Below are positions 22,101-34,573 of a stretch of DNA of 64,000 bases, one piece after another. The notes beneath the pieces are model-generated. The model saw only the letters and a program-made list of their open reading frames with translations. It searched no databases and was not told the origin of the DNA. Position numbers and translations under genes: made by a program. Origin of the DNA: Escallonia rubra (Eukaryota; Streptophyta; Magnoliopsida; Escalloniales; Escalloniaceae); contig JAVXUO010002601.1 in the NCBI GenBank assembly GCA_033065855.1, forward strand, positions 806,001 to 870,000, read 5' to 3'. Positions within the stretch are counted from its first letter, which is position 1; each line of letters starts with the position of its first letter.

Positions 22101-25100
22101 ACAACATTTTGCAGTTTGTGGAGACTAACAAGTTCCCATTAGTCACTATAATGACTGAACTCAATTCTGCCAGGGTTTACTCCAGTCCAAACAAACTCCA
22201 GGTTTCTGTTACTTTTGACTTGTCTATGTTTATGTTCTTCTTAGTAGTAAGTAGTTCCAAATTGTTTTTGAAATTCATATTTGCTCTTACATCATTAAAC
22301 TCAAAACCATCCTTTTCTTTTATATAGTTGTGCTAAATTTCACTGGCCGCCCTAGATTTAAAGTACTCACTTTTGCAATGATTGGAGTCCTCTCCTCTGT
22401 TTTAAATGTCAGCACAATGACCTCCAACAAAACAAGTGGGAGAGGCAGGGTACATAGGCGGTTATCCCTCAATCTTGCACCCGGAACCCCACCACAACCT
22501 TGCAAGTTGACGCTTAAAACTTTTCTCCGTCTACTACCCTATCCTCCTCACCAAATCCTGCAGCACTACTCACAACCACTATTCAATAGCCGCGTTCCCC
22601 AAATGCATATGAAAAAAATTAATGTTAAGCGTTTGCAGTCCTCCACACTTACTCCAAAAAAGTACAAAACTTAAATTTCAATCTCTTTTTAGTGTCAATT
22701 TGCAGTTACAAAGTCTACGCAACCCCATCTGCTGCTATAAGTTCGTGACTAATTATGAACCAGTGATTTAGGAGACTTTCAAACTTATCAAGTTTAGCAA
22801 AAAGGAGAATAAGAAAACTTATCTCTGTTTTGAAATATAGTTACTTGTGCTTAGGCCAACTTATCAAGACATTAGGTCAAGAGCAAAGAATAAATTCCAT
22901 AATGCGAAGCTCAGATATTCATTTGGCACGATGTCAATGGGATTGAAGAGGGATTTGGAGCTTTTAATGCAACCCTTCGCTTGGTCAGTGTTTGGTCCAA
23001 AGTTGGATTCTTCTTTTCTCTGGCTTGCTCTTCCAAATAAGATTTTGGCCTGCAGTAATGTAATCGGGATTTAATCTCCTAAATTTATTTTCTATGAAAG
23101 CAAGAGATGGAAAGCTGGTGGATGGTTTATTAGAAGCACGTGGTGAGATCTGTGTTTGTAAAAAGGGTGTGCAGTCTGATATACCCTATCATTTATGAGT
23201 GTAACTGATAGTTTATAAGTTCCTTGGGGCACTTTTTCTATTTGTAACCAATGTGGCATCATATAATCAACATTAAGAAAGGAAGGACTAGTCTGTTTCC
23301 TTTGTAGACAAATAAATTTACAAATCACCATTATACTAGCAAGTTCATAGGAAAGGTATGAACTTAGTTCCCCTGCTACATGTGCCTGGGTAAGTGCCAA
23401 AAAGAGTCAAACTACACTACTCTTATTCTAGTAAGGTGCTGCAGATCCTATACCTCAAGATATGTGACATCGTCCCCTAGTCTGGTGCAGGTATGTATAC
23501 AGCAGTTGGATTCATCTAGTTTTTCTAGTCTACAGACAGGAATGAAATCTAATAAAAAAAGAATTCATACCTGTCCGTTGATTTTAGGTTAAGGTTGCAT
23601 TACATGACATGCAATGTCCATACTGTAAGCTTCATCCATGTTGAAGCAATTATGAAACAAATAAACATGCAAGATAGTGTTTGTCTTCCAAAAGACAAAG
23701 AATTGACCTACTCACAGTAGTATTCCCATGACATTGCCCAGGTCTTGGGTGTCTGGCGTGGGTTGTATAAGGAACGTGCCATGTAACATTGGCCTAAAAA
23801 TACAGAAAGGTTGCTATTAGTTCTATCCTTGACCATGATGTGGAAATACCTAGTCATTGACTAGTACTTTTGCTTTACACCTATAATTTTTTTGTTGGAT
23901 GGATAATTTCTTTCAGTTTGCGGATAAATGAAAACCATATCCTTTGTTAAGCCATAACGTTCCTGCTACTTTAATATCTTTCTATCCGGAGTTGCCTGTC
24001 TTCTGAACATCCTCTGCTTGCTCCTACATATCTGCTCTATTCCCATTCAAAAAAGAGTGAGATTAAGTCAATCCTACTTGGTAATTTTATGCATTATCAA
24101 GTATGACCGGTGCTTACACCTTTTATTTTTCTTCTATGAGGACCAGGTTTATGTCTTTGCAGAAGCTGATGACTTCAAGAAACTTCTTGAGCTATTTCAA
24201 GATGTTGCGAGGAAGTTCAAATCCAAGGTTGACTAACCCGCTCTTGAAAGCTACTGGACTAATTCCTTGTTAACTTTATCTGATCTCTTCTAGTATCGTC
24301 TCCTTGTTGCAGATAATGTTTGTGTTTGTAGACATTAGAGAGGAAAACCTTGCAAAGCCATTCCTAACTTTATTTGGGCTAGAAGAATCAAAAGAGACTG
24401 TTGTTAGTTCTCTAATCACTTTTATCCCTTTGGTGCCACTTTGAGTATTGACTTATTATTTCACCTGAACACTTATTTGCTTCATGTGGTTGGCAGGTAA
24501 CTGCTTTCGATTACAAGACCAGCTCCAAGTATTTGTTAGAGTTGGATCTGACACCAACAAAAATAGAAGTAAAAATATTGATCTAGTTCACTGTTTTTGA
24601 ATATACCCATGTGACCAAGTATCATTGTGTGAATTGATTGTTGTAGGAGTTCTGCACGGGGCTTCTTCATGGTACTCTGTCACCGTTTTACAAATCACAG
24701 CCAATACCAGATAATGTGAGCGTCTTAATCAGCAATTATAAAAACTCATGCTACTGTGACCCCTTTGATTGTGCTAGTTGGTTACTAGTATTTTTATCAA
24801 ATCAAAGCATGTATGTTAACTAGGCATCAAGACCAGTAAATGAAGTGTTTTTCTTTGCAGTTTTCTATCTGACTTGTCTGGAAAAAATGAGTAGTTTTCT
24901 ATTATCCAGGAAACATGATATTCCAGTAACTCTGATGTTACTGTTGCATGAAGAGCTCCATCAACAACCCTCGAGTTAAAAGCAACCTTAGAAGCAACCT
25001 TTTCCTGGAATTTGTATATTCAGGACTTGCGTTGCACTCTAATTACTAACTTCAAAATATTTTTGGGCTTGAAAATTGCAGAAAGAGGCAAGCATTCTGA

Positions 25101-26732
25101 CCATTGTGGGGAAGACATTTGACAACTTGGTTCTGGACAGTCCAAAGAACATTCTTCTCGAGGTATGTGTCACTTCATATAGTTCATATTTTTATGTCTT
25201 CAGATTTAATTCCCATGCTTTTGCTGCAGCGTAAGAAAGAATGCAGGCACTTGCAGCCTTTAGCTGAACTTTTAAAGTGCTAATGTTTCTAGTGTGTGCA
25301 GTGATTAGCCAATCACATTTACTTCCATGCATTGTCTACTGCCTCTTTAATTCCAAAAGTTTGATTTTGAAACCTTATTTGACAACTCTGAATGTATTTA
25401 AGGTACACACACCGTGGTGCTTCAGCTGTGAAACCACCAGTAAACAAGTAGAGAAGTTAGCGAAGCATTTCAAGGGTTTGGACAGCCTAGTTTTTGCAAA
25501 GATAGATGCTTCTACAAATGAACATCCAAAACTAGAGGTCAGTTTTTGCTAAACTTTGAAGTGATATATGAGACCAATAGAAAAATTACTATGATATCTT
25601 TTCTTGAATTCCAAAAACCTGTACATAGATTCAGTTACAGTTTTTTGTATAGTATGCAAAACAGACGGTATCTCTCCTTTAGTATCGGTGTATCTATAGG
25701 TCTATTTGCGTCATCAGTTCACACCTCCAGCACCTACTTGCTGAAAAGAAGGCCCTCGAAAATGGTTACTGTTTGATGTGGCGTGATGGTTAATTAGAAA
25801 TTCAGATTAGAAATTCAGACCCGAGACCTGCATGTTCGCACCCTTAATCAAATCAAGCGGATTCTTTTTTTAATAAGAACCATGTGAAGAACTTTATTAT
25901 ATCCCTTCTGAGCATTCTATTCCATCTGGTTTCCCATGGATAAGGATGCACCCACATTGCAAAAAAAATTACTTCTCGCCTTCATCAAACTATACTACTT
26001 TTCCATCTGAAAAAGTTTCTGATTTACGACAGGGTTACTCCAAGCAGTTGGCAGAAGTCTTTGTTGGGTTGATTATTTACGTAAATCGTGTATTTATCAT
26101 CCCATTCTTCTTTTTTATGAGCTCGACTTCATGCTTCAGGTCTATGAAGGTCTTGTTGTAGGTTTCAACCAGACCCGTCTTTTCTTTTCGGTTCTAGCTC
26201 AAACTTCTAAATTTGCACGTGTGCTGAATGTTTCAAGCAATTGACTAGAGCCTGTGACATTAGTTTCTGCCAGTCGTTAAGAACTCCCTTACGATTTTAT
26301 GCGTATCTTGAGTCTATTCGTGAACATTTTTGTCTTGAGGACATAAAACTGTTAACTCATTGGTGTTTCACCCTGCGCTGACGAACAAAGTTCAATCGAG
26401 GTAACCCACTTTTGTTGCTCGAGTTCTCCGCAATTGATAAGTGTTTCCTGATTGTGCTTGTTGCAGGTAGATGACTACCCGGCGCTGCTATTCTACCCAG
26501 CGGTTGACAAGTCGAACCCTGTACTTACTCCATGCCATTCTTTTTTTCCTTCGTCCTTCTCTTTTTTTTTTTTTACCTTTTCTCTCATTTTTCCCCTTAT
26601 ACCTACTCTTGCCTGACGTCTTGATTACCTCTGCAGATCAAGCTTTCCACAAAATCTAGCTTGAAGGACTTGGCAGCACTCATCAACAAGAATTTAAAAG
26701 CCCAGGATCAAATTACCAAAGATGAACTATAA
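19108..26732 (+). CDS. PDIL1-6: Protein disulfide isomerase-like 1-5/1-6, ER-resident
   Basis: Twelve exons with consistent phases: 19108-19616, 19779-19908, 21439-21604, 22083-22201, 24147-24227, 24313-24402, 24497-24568, 24647-24715, 25082-25162, 25403-25537, 26467-26520 and 26637-26732. The product is 533 residues. A hydrophobic signal peptide (about 1-29) is followed by an acidic stretch (33-52). The first thioredoxin domain has WCPRS (Cys104, Ser107) in place of CxxC. Two redox-inactive thioredoxin-like domains follow. The last thioredoxin domain has WCFSC (Cys445, Cys448), and the protein ends KDEL. This matches Arabidopsis PDIL1-5/PDIL1-6, which have the same kind of altered first site. 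The expected role is disulfide formation, isomerisation or chaperoning in the ER lumen. Exon 2 is ended at GTG|GTACGT because it preserves the frame and gives a better donor. Confidence 0.93.
20640..20740 (+). mobile_element. 3' tail remnant of an RTE-type LINE or related SINE
   Basis: The phrase GTAGCCGACCCCAACAGTTT, then GGGACAAAGGCTTATATGA, ends in a GATGATGAT run (about 20716-20736). That conserved tail with a short terminal repeat is typical of plant RTE-type retrotransposons and SINEs that share it. It lies in intron 2 of the disulfide-isomerase gene. Upstream similarity was not resolved. Confidence 0.6.
20950..21035 (+). mobile_element. Second, diverged RTE/SINE-type 3' tail
   Basis: A related phrase, TATAGCTGGCCCCAATCACT followed by TTGAGATAAAGACTTACTCG, repeats the pattern of the tail 240 bp upstream in the same orientation. 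It lacks a clean terminal microsatellite. Confidence 0.45.
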
Positions 26733-27002
26733 CCATAGCTCCAGTTATACAGAGGAAGATTCGAGTATAGAGCTAAATTGCCAATATAGTTAATTTATAG
26801 ATACTTAGAGAAATACTTGAGAAGCGAGTATCGTATTATGTGCTTGCATCGATTAATTTTCTGCGGAGCTAGTAAAGTAGCAGGAACTCACGTTCCGTGA
26901 CAGCGAAGATTTACCCTACGATATAGTGTTCGATAGTCGATAACTTCTTCATCTTGCAACTTAAATCTATTATTCCAAAGTTTTTGATCTAAAGTTGAGG
27001 AC

Positions 27003-27035
<33 letters not shown>

Positions 27036-27305
27036 AGCTAACAGACTAGCTTGTACGAGATGTTCATCCTTGAAGTTGCTTGATATGCTCATTCGTTATG
27101 CACTTCCGCATCTAGCAATGTTTGGAATCATCCCACTGTCATATCAAGTCTTTTCTAGCAGGTAATTGATCAGAGAATCGATAAACTTGGTCTGTTCTCC
27201 AGGCATGCAAATCTTGGAAGTTTAGAACGTATGCATAACTTAGGTTTAAATCATACACTAGCATTGACCTTAAATTAGCCTTCTAATTAGCTACGATTAT
27301 TTCAT
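26733..27305. other. Convergent intergenic region with a CT microsatellite
   Basis: This is the shared 3' region of the disulfide-isomerase gene (plus) and the acidic-protein gene (minus). A CT dinucleotide run lies at about 27008-27037. Nothing else is recognisable. Confidence 0.6.
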
Positions 27306-27842
27306 CTATACATAGGTTTCAGCCAAAATGGGCCTTTCACCACCTTCTTCATCTTCTTCCTCACTCTCACTCTCACCTTCACCATTCTTCAGCTTGTTGC
27401 CCTTCCCTCCTATCTCCAGCCCTTGTAATCCATCCACGCACGACTCCCCTCCCTCCGGCAAATCACCCGGCCCCAGCAGCTTATCCTCCGCCGCCGCCTC
27501 CTCCCCACCGACCGCCACCTCGTCGCCAATATCCTCCGGCACGCGGCCCTTCTCGACGGCGCACGACCCCTGGGGCTCACCCTCCGGCGTGATGCACAGC
27601 AGCGCATCGGACGGATCCTCGAGGGTCGGCCACGGGTCGTTTACGCATTTGCCTTGGGGCTCTTCGTCGTCGTCCTCCGATGGTGAGAAAATGGTGGAGT
27701 TGACGGCGGTGGCGGCCTTGAGGAAGGCCTCTCTGATGGACTCCGGCGGCAGTGCGCAGTCCTCGAGGCCCGCATCTTCCAGTCGCGGTGGCCGGATCTT
27801 TTCCAGCAAGCCCGCTGCTGCAGCTTCGGCTGTTGCTTCCAT
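27306..27842 (-). CDS. Conserved-looking acidic plant protein, function unknown
   Basis: A single uninterrupted frame of 178 residues starts at an ATG on the minus strand. The N-terminus is Ala-rich, then comes KIRPPRLEDAGLEDCALPPE followed by SIREAFLKAA, which looks like a structured conserved motif. The rest is rich in Glu, Asp, Gly and Pro, with a run of acidic residues near the C-terminus. I see no catalytic motif, signal peptide or membrane segment. Its GC-rich coding bias stands out from the AT-rich surroundings and supports a real gene. The plus strand is open across the same interval, but that frame is a low-complexity Ser/Pro shadow. It sits between the PDI-like and Rab7 genes; Arabidopsis has one unknown gene at the equivalent spot (At1g52270, as I recall), which may be its counterpart. 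Confidence 0.72.
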   Translation of the reverse strand: MEATAEAAAAGLLEKIRPPRLEDAGLEDCALPPESIREAFLKAATAVNSTIFSPSEDDDEEPQGKCVNDPWPTLEDPSDALLCITPEGEPQGSCAVEKGRVPEDIGDEVAVGGEEAAAEDKLLGPGDLPEGGESCVDGLQGLEIGGKGNKLKNGEGESESEEEDEEGGERPILAETYV

Positions 27843-28312
27843 ACTTGAACCTCACCTGAAACCCTAACCTAACCCTAAAATTTCGAGCTGTGTATAACGG
27901 CAACGAAGATAAAATACGCCAATCGCGCACTTGCTTGTCATAAGTAGGACCCAACCGACGTTTTAGGACTCGTGTCGGCTAAAATGAGCCTAACACGTGG
28001 AGGCTTTAGTCATCAGCACATGTCCAGAATTTTCTACGGGACACATGATTGCATAAAAATAGTCCAGTCTAATGTGAGTGTGACAAAAGAAAAAGATGCC
28101 GCCACAAAAAACATTACATATTTTTTCTCAAATCTCAAATAATGTCACATGCATTGATTTATTTGAGTCGTGTAATATCCCGACACTTGTGGTAATATCG
28201 CTTATTAAGCGATGGTAAATTAATTAGTACCTCATCCTTTAACAGACGAAGAACGGAAAAATGTTAGTGCAAAATGAGAACTACAGTGATTGTTGCAGCT
28301 CGTTAAGTTGAT

Positions 28313-28560
28313 TTAAGTAAGAAAAATAATATTAAATAAAAACTCTATGAAACGTCCTATACTTTAGTTTTTAAGTAATACCTATAACCTGTTTAACCAA
28401 TTTAAGTAACAAAAACAATATCAATCAAACAATCCATAGAACGCCCTACTCCTCTAGCTTTCTAGTAGTACTTGTAGTTGTTTAATTTATTCAGATAAGG
28501 CAAATAATATCAACCAAAAACTCCATAAAAATGCCCTACTTCTCTAGTAGAAAATCGACA
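28313..28560. repeat. Diverged 89-bp tandem repeat, three copies
   Basis: Copies start at about 28313, 28402 and 28491. Each begins with a TTAAGTAA-like word, continues through AATAAT or CAATATCAA and ends near GCCCTACT.CTCTAG. They have diverged from one another, so the array is old. It lies in the upstream region of the Rab7 gene. Confidence 0.7.
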
Positions 28561-28566
28561 AAGCTA

Positions 28567-28613
28567 CTCTCTCTCTCTCTCTCTCTCTCAAACACACACA
28601 CACACACACACAA
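28567..28613. repeat. Compound CT/CA microsatellite
   Basis: A run of CT dinucleotides (about 28567-28589) passes directly into a run of CA dinucleotides (about 28592-28613). Confidence 0.9.
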
Positions 28614-29143
28614 ATATTCTCCTTATCATTGGTGTCAAAAAGAAATCAAGAACGATTATTTGGCGATGTTCTACTTTAAAAGGGTATTTTTATACAGCAA
28701 GGATGTCGTTTTGGTGAAAACCGAACCGCGACCATTCGCAGTAGCAGCAGTAGAATTTTAGCCTGAGAGGACAAGGAAGGTGTTACATGGGAAGTGAGGG
28801 TAGTGACATAATTTGAGCAAGAGGACCATGCATTACACTTGTCATATCTTATGGGCCTTAATATACAACCTACCTCCGATTATCATGTAACTCTCGATCG
28901 TTTTTTGGGTACTTATAAAATATTTATACCTAGCGCAGCTAGGTATAAAATATTTATACCCATCTCTCTTTAATTAATTCGCAATTGCTAAAACTTTTAA
29001 CGAACTGGCTTCGTGGGCAAAATCCGGGGTATCCAAATTGCATATCTTTCCCCCCCGTCGATCGATCGTAGTTTATTTTGTCTCTCTCCTTTGAGAGACT
29101 TGCAATATTCAAAGCAGATTTTTGGGGGGTTGATCTGATTTCA

Positions 29144-32100
29144 ATGGCTTCTCGGAGGCGAATGCTTCTCAAGGTCATAATTCTCGGAGACAGCGGGTAT
29201 GTATGTTTGCCGATCAATGCCCACATTTGGTTTTCCTGTTAAATTGGTTTTCTTGCTGAGAAATCTGATGAAGAATGAAAGAGGATTCCAACTTTGCATG
29301 TTTCTTTCTTGGTTTTTCAATCAAATTGTTGCATCACTAGATCAATTTATGATTTTGTTGGGTCCCATAAGTTTGTTACATCTGAGATTCAAGAAATGTA
29401 AAATTCGGAGTTTCTTTGCCCCTCTTTTTCCTTTGCTTTGTCTTACCAACTAAACAGAAACAATGTCAATTTAAAGGCATGATTTGGTTTCCATTTGCTA
29501 ATTTTTTTTTTTTTTTTGAGTGAATAGATATTACATTGAAAGAAGTAAATCTTAGTTTGAACACCGAGCTGGAAATGAAATCTTTACAAAAGCTAACCAA
29601 AATGGTCTCCAGAAAACCACAATTAGTTTATTGATTGTTTGATCAATCATGCAGGTTGGTGTTATGTGTGCTAACTTAAATTCTTTTGATTTGTGGCAGG
29701 GTTGGAAAGACATCGCTTATGAATCAGTATCCTCCAAACCCTACTCCACAAATTCCGAGTTTTAAACTGTTTTTCTACTTGCGTGGCCGACGATTTTGAT
29801 TGCCTGTTTTCAACATGTGGTTAGGTATGTGAATCGCAAGTTTAGCAACCAGTACAAGGCGACCATTGGAGCTGATTTCTTGACAAAGGAAGTTCAGTTT
29901 GAAGATAGGTTGTTCACTATGCAGGTGAGAGGCAGGAAATTTTTTGTTCATTTGTTCAATGATGTTTAGCTGACCTTTTTTCCTTTCCTTTCGTTGGATT
30001 TTGGCCAGTGAACTAGTTTATATTTTGTCATTAGTAGAAGTTTTATTTGCATGAAGTTTATATTTTGTCATTGGTAGAAGTTTTCATTTGCATGACTCTC
30101 ATGTATATAATAATCCATAGAAACATCACAATAACGTTTGGCCAGACCATTAGACACTGTCTATTCTCGTGGATTTTGTTGTTTTGCTCATTGCTGTACT
30201 CTAGATGTCAAGCTTTAGCGGATATGGCTGGGAAGGTCCCTGAACATTTTAAGTGCAAGAGAAGTATTTTTATATTTCTGCCTTGTTTTGTCGTGAATTG
30301 CATTTGCCTACCAAGACCAAATTTGAAGGGAAACGTTAATTCTTTCGACTTTTCAGATGGTGCCCAAAACAGAACCATTTAACTTAGAACAGGAACCTGC
30401 CGGCTCTAAATTCTGACACCATTTTTATTTTTTATTTAGACCCTCAATCCTGATTTTCTGTTAGCAAGGTTTGAAACAATCATTCCTTCTTTGCATTCAT
30501 CTGAAAACCACCAAAGCATCCTTACCGCTTGCTATTTGTTGCAATTGGGGGAACCTGCTGTAGTACGCCACGTCCCAGGCCAAATGTCCACAAGAAATTA
30601 TAGTCAAACTCGATTTCCCTTAGTATGGTCCACTATCTTCAAACCACAATGAGTGAATGCCTTTTACACAAATCCTTGCTGTGGTGGGATCTAACCTCCA
30701 ACATTTCGCACCCCCATGGCCGTCCAAATAATACGAACTACAATCTGTCACTACAAGTATATAAATTCTCGCCAATTGGGCTGACAAGCTGGACAGAGCA
30801 CTCATAAGCAAGTTCAGCCAAGTTCGCCGCCGGAGAGGTACTATCTTTCCAACCTCACTAGCTTCCTTTCAAGCCATTCCACCACCAAATCCCAAATCCA
30901 AGAAGAAAGCCTCCCTGAAGGAGTTCAAATCATGACCCTCAGGTTATATTCCCCAGCTTAAATGCCAGGTATTTGCTAGAACACCTAAGTGAGTTAACTT
31001 TTTGCCATAGCTTTCCTTTAAACAGGAATGAAAGATCTAGACACAAGTAGCTCAACTGGGAAATCTTGGCCCAGAAAAGAATGGTATCCTTGACAAAGAG
31101 CCGAAGAAAAGTGCAACACAGAGTCACAGACATCCCATCTCCTTCCCTGCTTGCAGCCCGAGCCACCAAGAAGAGGAAAGAAGGCTACCCTGTCTATTTC
31201 CTCTAGAAATGGAGAAGAATCTCTCAGGACCTCCATTTGTGAAGATAGACACGTATAAATGCACAAGTTGATGCGCTTCCTAAGAAAAATGGTGCAATTG
31301 AATTAATAATTACATTTAAGCAGAAGAATACTGTGATCATTTGCTAAATTGGGAGGTTGTTAAACTAATGCGAAGATGGGAGAGATTTAAGCTTGGTACC
31401 GACTTGGCTAGAAATGACTCTGTGTCCAGTTTGGAATGGTAATAAAGTTTTATATGTTTTGGAATGGCGGCCTTTGCCTAGATGTAGAATCAGGCCCTTA
31501 TTGTCACTGTGTGAACATCTCTCTCGCTTTTGTCTCTCTCTGTGTCATGTGCACTTCTACGCAACTTATATTTCCAGATTTTAAGCATGGGCTACTATGT
31601 CACTGGTTTAGCGGCACCTTCAGGGCTGCAAACCCCAGTTAATTTATTATACTAAATTTACATGGTTACAAGTGATTCCAAGGCTGAGGCTTTGTCTCCG
31701 GTGCACCTTTAGTAACAAAAAAGGCCGTGGAAATAGCCCCATTATGTTGAATAAGGAGACGTATTGCTTTGTGGATTTTCATGCTGTGTGACGTCGCTAT
31801 AGAAGTACAGGAAGCAGGTCTGGAAATTATATTGGTTCAAGAATTTAGATTTTTTTTGGATTCAAGGAACTGGCAATGATTTTAAAGATTTTAGATGCTT
31901 GAAAAGTCCTCATTTGGAGGTTTGGCGAGATAGGATCAGTTTTCTTGTAGTTGTTCATGACGACAATCTTTCTCTTGAACTTTTGCTAGATATGGGACAC
32001 TGCTGGACAAGAAAGGTTCCAAAGCCTTGGAGTGGCTTTCTACCGGGGGGCAGACTGTTGTGTTCTTGTTTACGATGTGAATGTCACGAAATCATTTGAG

Positions 32101-33386
32101 AATCTTAATAACTGGCGTGAGGAGTTTCTAATTCAGGTATCATTTATTCATTTGTTTGTTAGCTTCAAATAGGGGCTGTAAGTTAATAACTAATGGCTTT
32201 GTTACTCAGGCTAGCCCATCTGACCCCGAGAACTTTCCATTTGTTGTACTGGGGAACAAGATAGATATTGATGGTGGCAACAGTCGAGTGGTAAGTTGGT
32301 TGATTTTGTCTTGACTGGCACGAACTTCCTATATGGAGGTGGTTTTTTGGTGTTCTTGGTCCTTGGATGCATTTAAGTGGTATTTGCAAATAATCTGCAA
32401 TGGCATTCCTCCTTCATTTCAGGTCTCTGAGAAGAAAGCTAGGGCATGGTGTGCTTCCAAGGGCAACATACCTTATTTTGAGACTTCGGCAAAAGAAGGA
32501 TTCAATGTGGAAGCTGCTTTCCAGTGCATAGCCAAAAATGCTCTCAAGAATGAACCTGAAGAAGAGTTGTAAGTATTTCTTGAGAAGTCTCTGGTTCAGC
32601 ATAAAATAGCTGCAATTAAAAAAATTTGTAGCTGAACTTTTTGCTGCCTCACCTAACTCCTTTTATAGAGTCGGAAAAAAGTTTATGGAAAATTTAGGTA
32701 AAATGTTCTTGCCATTTGTCTATGTTTAGTTTAGGCAATATTTACTTCATGGTTTAAATTTTATTATAAGAAGTTGCCGATTTTAAAGAAACTTGTCAAA
32801 CATACAAATTTTTTTTTATCTTTATGCTATTATTCGAAAATCAACTTTTCCTTTCCTTGATAGCGATTTTGGTGTAATAGCAATTTACAGAGCTGAAACT
32901 GAATGCAAATAATGTCGAACCCTGTGCATATCAAGTTCACAAGTTACTGTCCTCGTGGGTAAAGTTTTGGTTCTTTTCATGAGTACAAAAAGTAAATTTT
33001 TGGAACACAAGAAACTTTATCTTTGGTTTGAATATATTCCTCATCCTCACTGGAAAATAAAAAGCTTCTTGAACTGAAATTCTAATATTCGAGATCAGAT
33101 TCTGGCATTTAGTTGGTAGTGCCTTGTATGGTATTTTTTTTTTTTTTGCCCTTTTTATGTAAGAAGTGCTGGGGGACTATGGAGGCACATTTGTTCCCTC
33201 TGCAAGGAGAGTTCTCTTTTCTTTTAAATGAGCTAATGGAGTGCAATCGTTATTTCTTAATCGCTGGATCCAAAGGATAAATAATTGACAAAATTTTGTT
33301 TTTTTGATGGTGGAAGATATCTTCCTGACACAATCGATGTCACGGGTGGAGGGCAACAACAAAGATCTACAGGATGCGAATGTTGA
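29144..33386 (+). CDS. RABG3: Rab7 small GTPase, RABG3c/d type
   Basis: Seven exons (29144-29196, 29700-29726, 29825-29924, 31990-32136, 32210-32290, 32423-32568, 33317-33386) encode 207 residues, the standard Rab7 length. All GTP-binding motifs are present: GDSGVGKTS (15-23), the effector loop YKATIGADF (37-45), WDTAGQE with Gln67, NKID (125-128) and SAK (158-160). The C-terminus CEC (205-207) is the double-geranylgeranylation site. The start [18 protein letters not shown] and the segment [11 protein letters not shown] match RABG3c/d best. Rab7 acts on late endosome and vacuole membranes in fusion with the vacuole. Intron 3 is 2.07 kb and intron 6 is 748 bp; I found no clear transposon in them. 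Confidence 0.95.
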
Positions 33387-34573
33387 AGGCTCTAAGGGTT
33401 TCCGAAGCTGTCTGTGTACTTTGTGATATGATATACGAACTGTAGTATGTGTTCCCAAGGCCCTCATTCATTTACTGTAACACTATATTGTTTGAAGTTA
33501 TAAATGTCCTGTAATGTATTTGAAACGCATCAGACGAAACAAATCAAGTACATTCCATATTTATGCACATGATTAGTTGCTATGGAAGATCGAGTACATT
33601 CCTATGATTTTTCTCGGAATGCTGGAAGATATGATCGTTTCTTTTTTATGGATGCCGAAATTCCAGATTTGTGCACGCAGAGTGGGTTATGCTGAATGTT
33701 GATCATTAGTGTATTTCCTTTGTTGTGGACTTGCACAGAACTCTTTAACAGATATGGAATCGTTTTGGTAGAACCTTCTGCTGCCCTCTTGTTATGATCT
33801 TCCAGGGCACTAGTAAAGTATAGAACTTGAATTTGTGCAGTAATGAGTCATTGCGTCGTCTGAGAAAGCTCATCAACGACGTGAACGAGCCTGAATCCAC
33901 AGAAGCAATTGCAGCTCCACAAACCGGAGTTTCACTTGGACATTCGGGTTATTCCAAACGTAATATTTGAGCAATGAAATCGTTTACTTATCATGACAAG
34001 ATGAACCAAGTAAAGAGCATGGTTAGAGGAGTTTAATTACCATCTTGACCAACTTTATCATAATCCTCTTGTACCAACCAATTCACATTCGTCCTTCAAT
34101 ACTTGCTCGCTGTGACCTGAACTTCGCATTGATTCGGTTTCCAGTTGATTAAAATTTTTGCTTTAACATTAAACAAATAAAATCTGTACCAAGTCCAAAA
34201 TGTGAACTTTAACATTAAATAAATCATAATATTCAATTTTCGCTACAATAATCTACGTAACGAAGGCATACGCCCACATTCTTTTGCATCAATGAAGCAA
34301 AACTTCCATATGTACGATAACATGATAATCTGTACAGCTCGGAGAGTTACCTGTGACCTCCGAATAATCCCGAACCAAAAATTAGTTACAGATCTAGCTA
34401 ACGCGATGGGCTTGTACCATCAATCCTAACCAAGAATCATACCTCAAGTTGTATCGACGAGTAGGCAGCCTTTCTTTTTTCTTTTTTTCCCCCCTCTTTA
34501 CACAAACTATGCACCTATATGCTATAAAGGAAGAAAAAAGAATGAAACTAGTTACTGTTGAGGTGACAAATCA
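33387..34573. other. Convergent 3' region between Rab7 and the PX-domain gene
   Basis: It contains the 3' ends of two converging genes and, apart from the orphan exon-like frame, no coding or repeat structure that I can support. Confidence 0.5.
33839..33970 (+). other. Orphan exon-like open frame downstream of Rab7
   Basis: After a plausible acceptor (TTTGTGCAG) the sequence reads in one frame as NESLRRLRKLINDVNEPEST and on through GVSLGHSGYSKRNI to a stop. The composition looks protein-like, not random. No upstream exon was found that joins it in frame, and I do not recognise the family. It could be a duplicated last exon or a chance frame of 43 residues. Confidence 0.25.

Larger units (their letters stand above)
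27843..29143. other. Divergent promoter region between the acidic-protein gene and Rab7
   Basis: The two genes are transcribed away from each other, so this 1.3 kb holds both promoters and leaders. Next to the minus gene is the telomere-like word AACCTAACCCTAA (27865-27877), a telo-box common in genes of growing tissue. A short palindromic direct repeat around ACCTAGCGCAGCTAGGT lies near 28927-28943. The tandem repeat and microsatellite listed separately also fall here. Confidence 0.5.

Noticed and set aside
27328-27867. 179-codon plus-strand frame overlapping the acidic protein
   Set aside because: It is a Ser/Pro low-complexity shadow of the GC-rich minus-strand gene, whose translation has a plausible conserved N-terminal motif.
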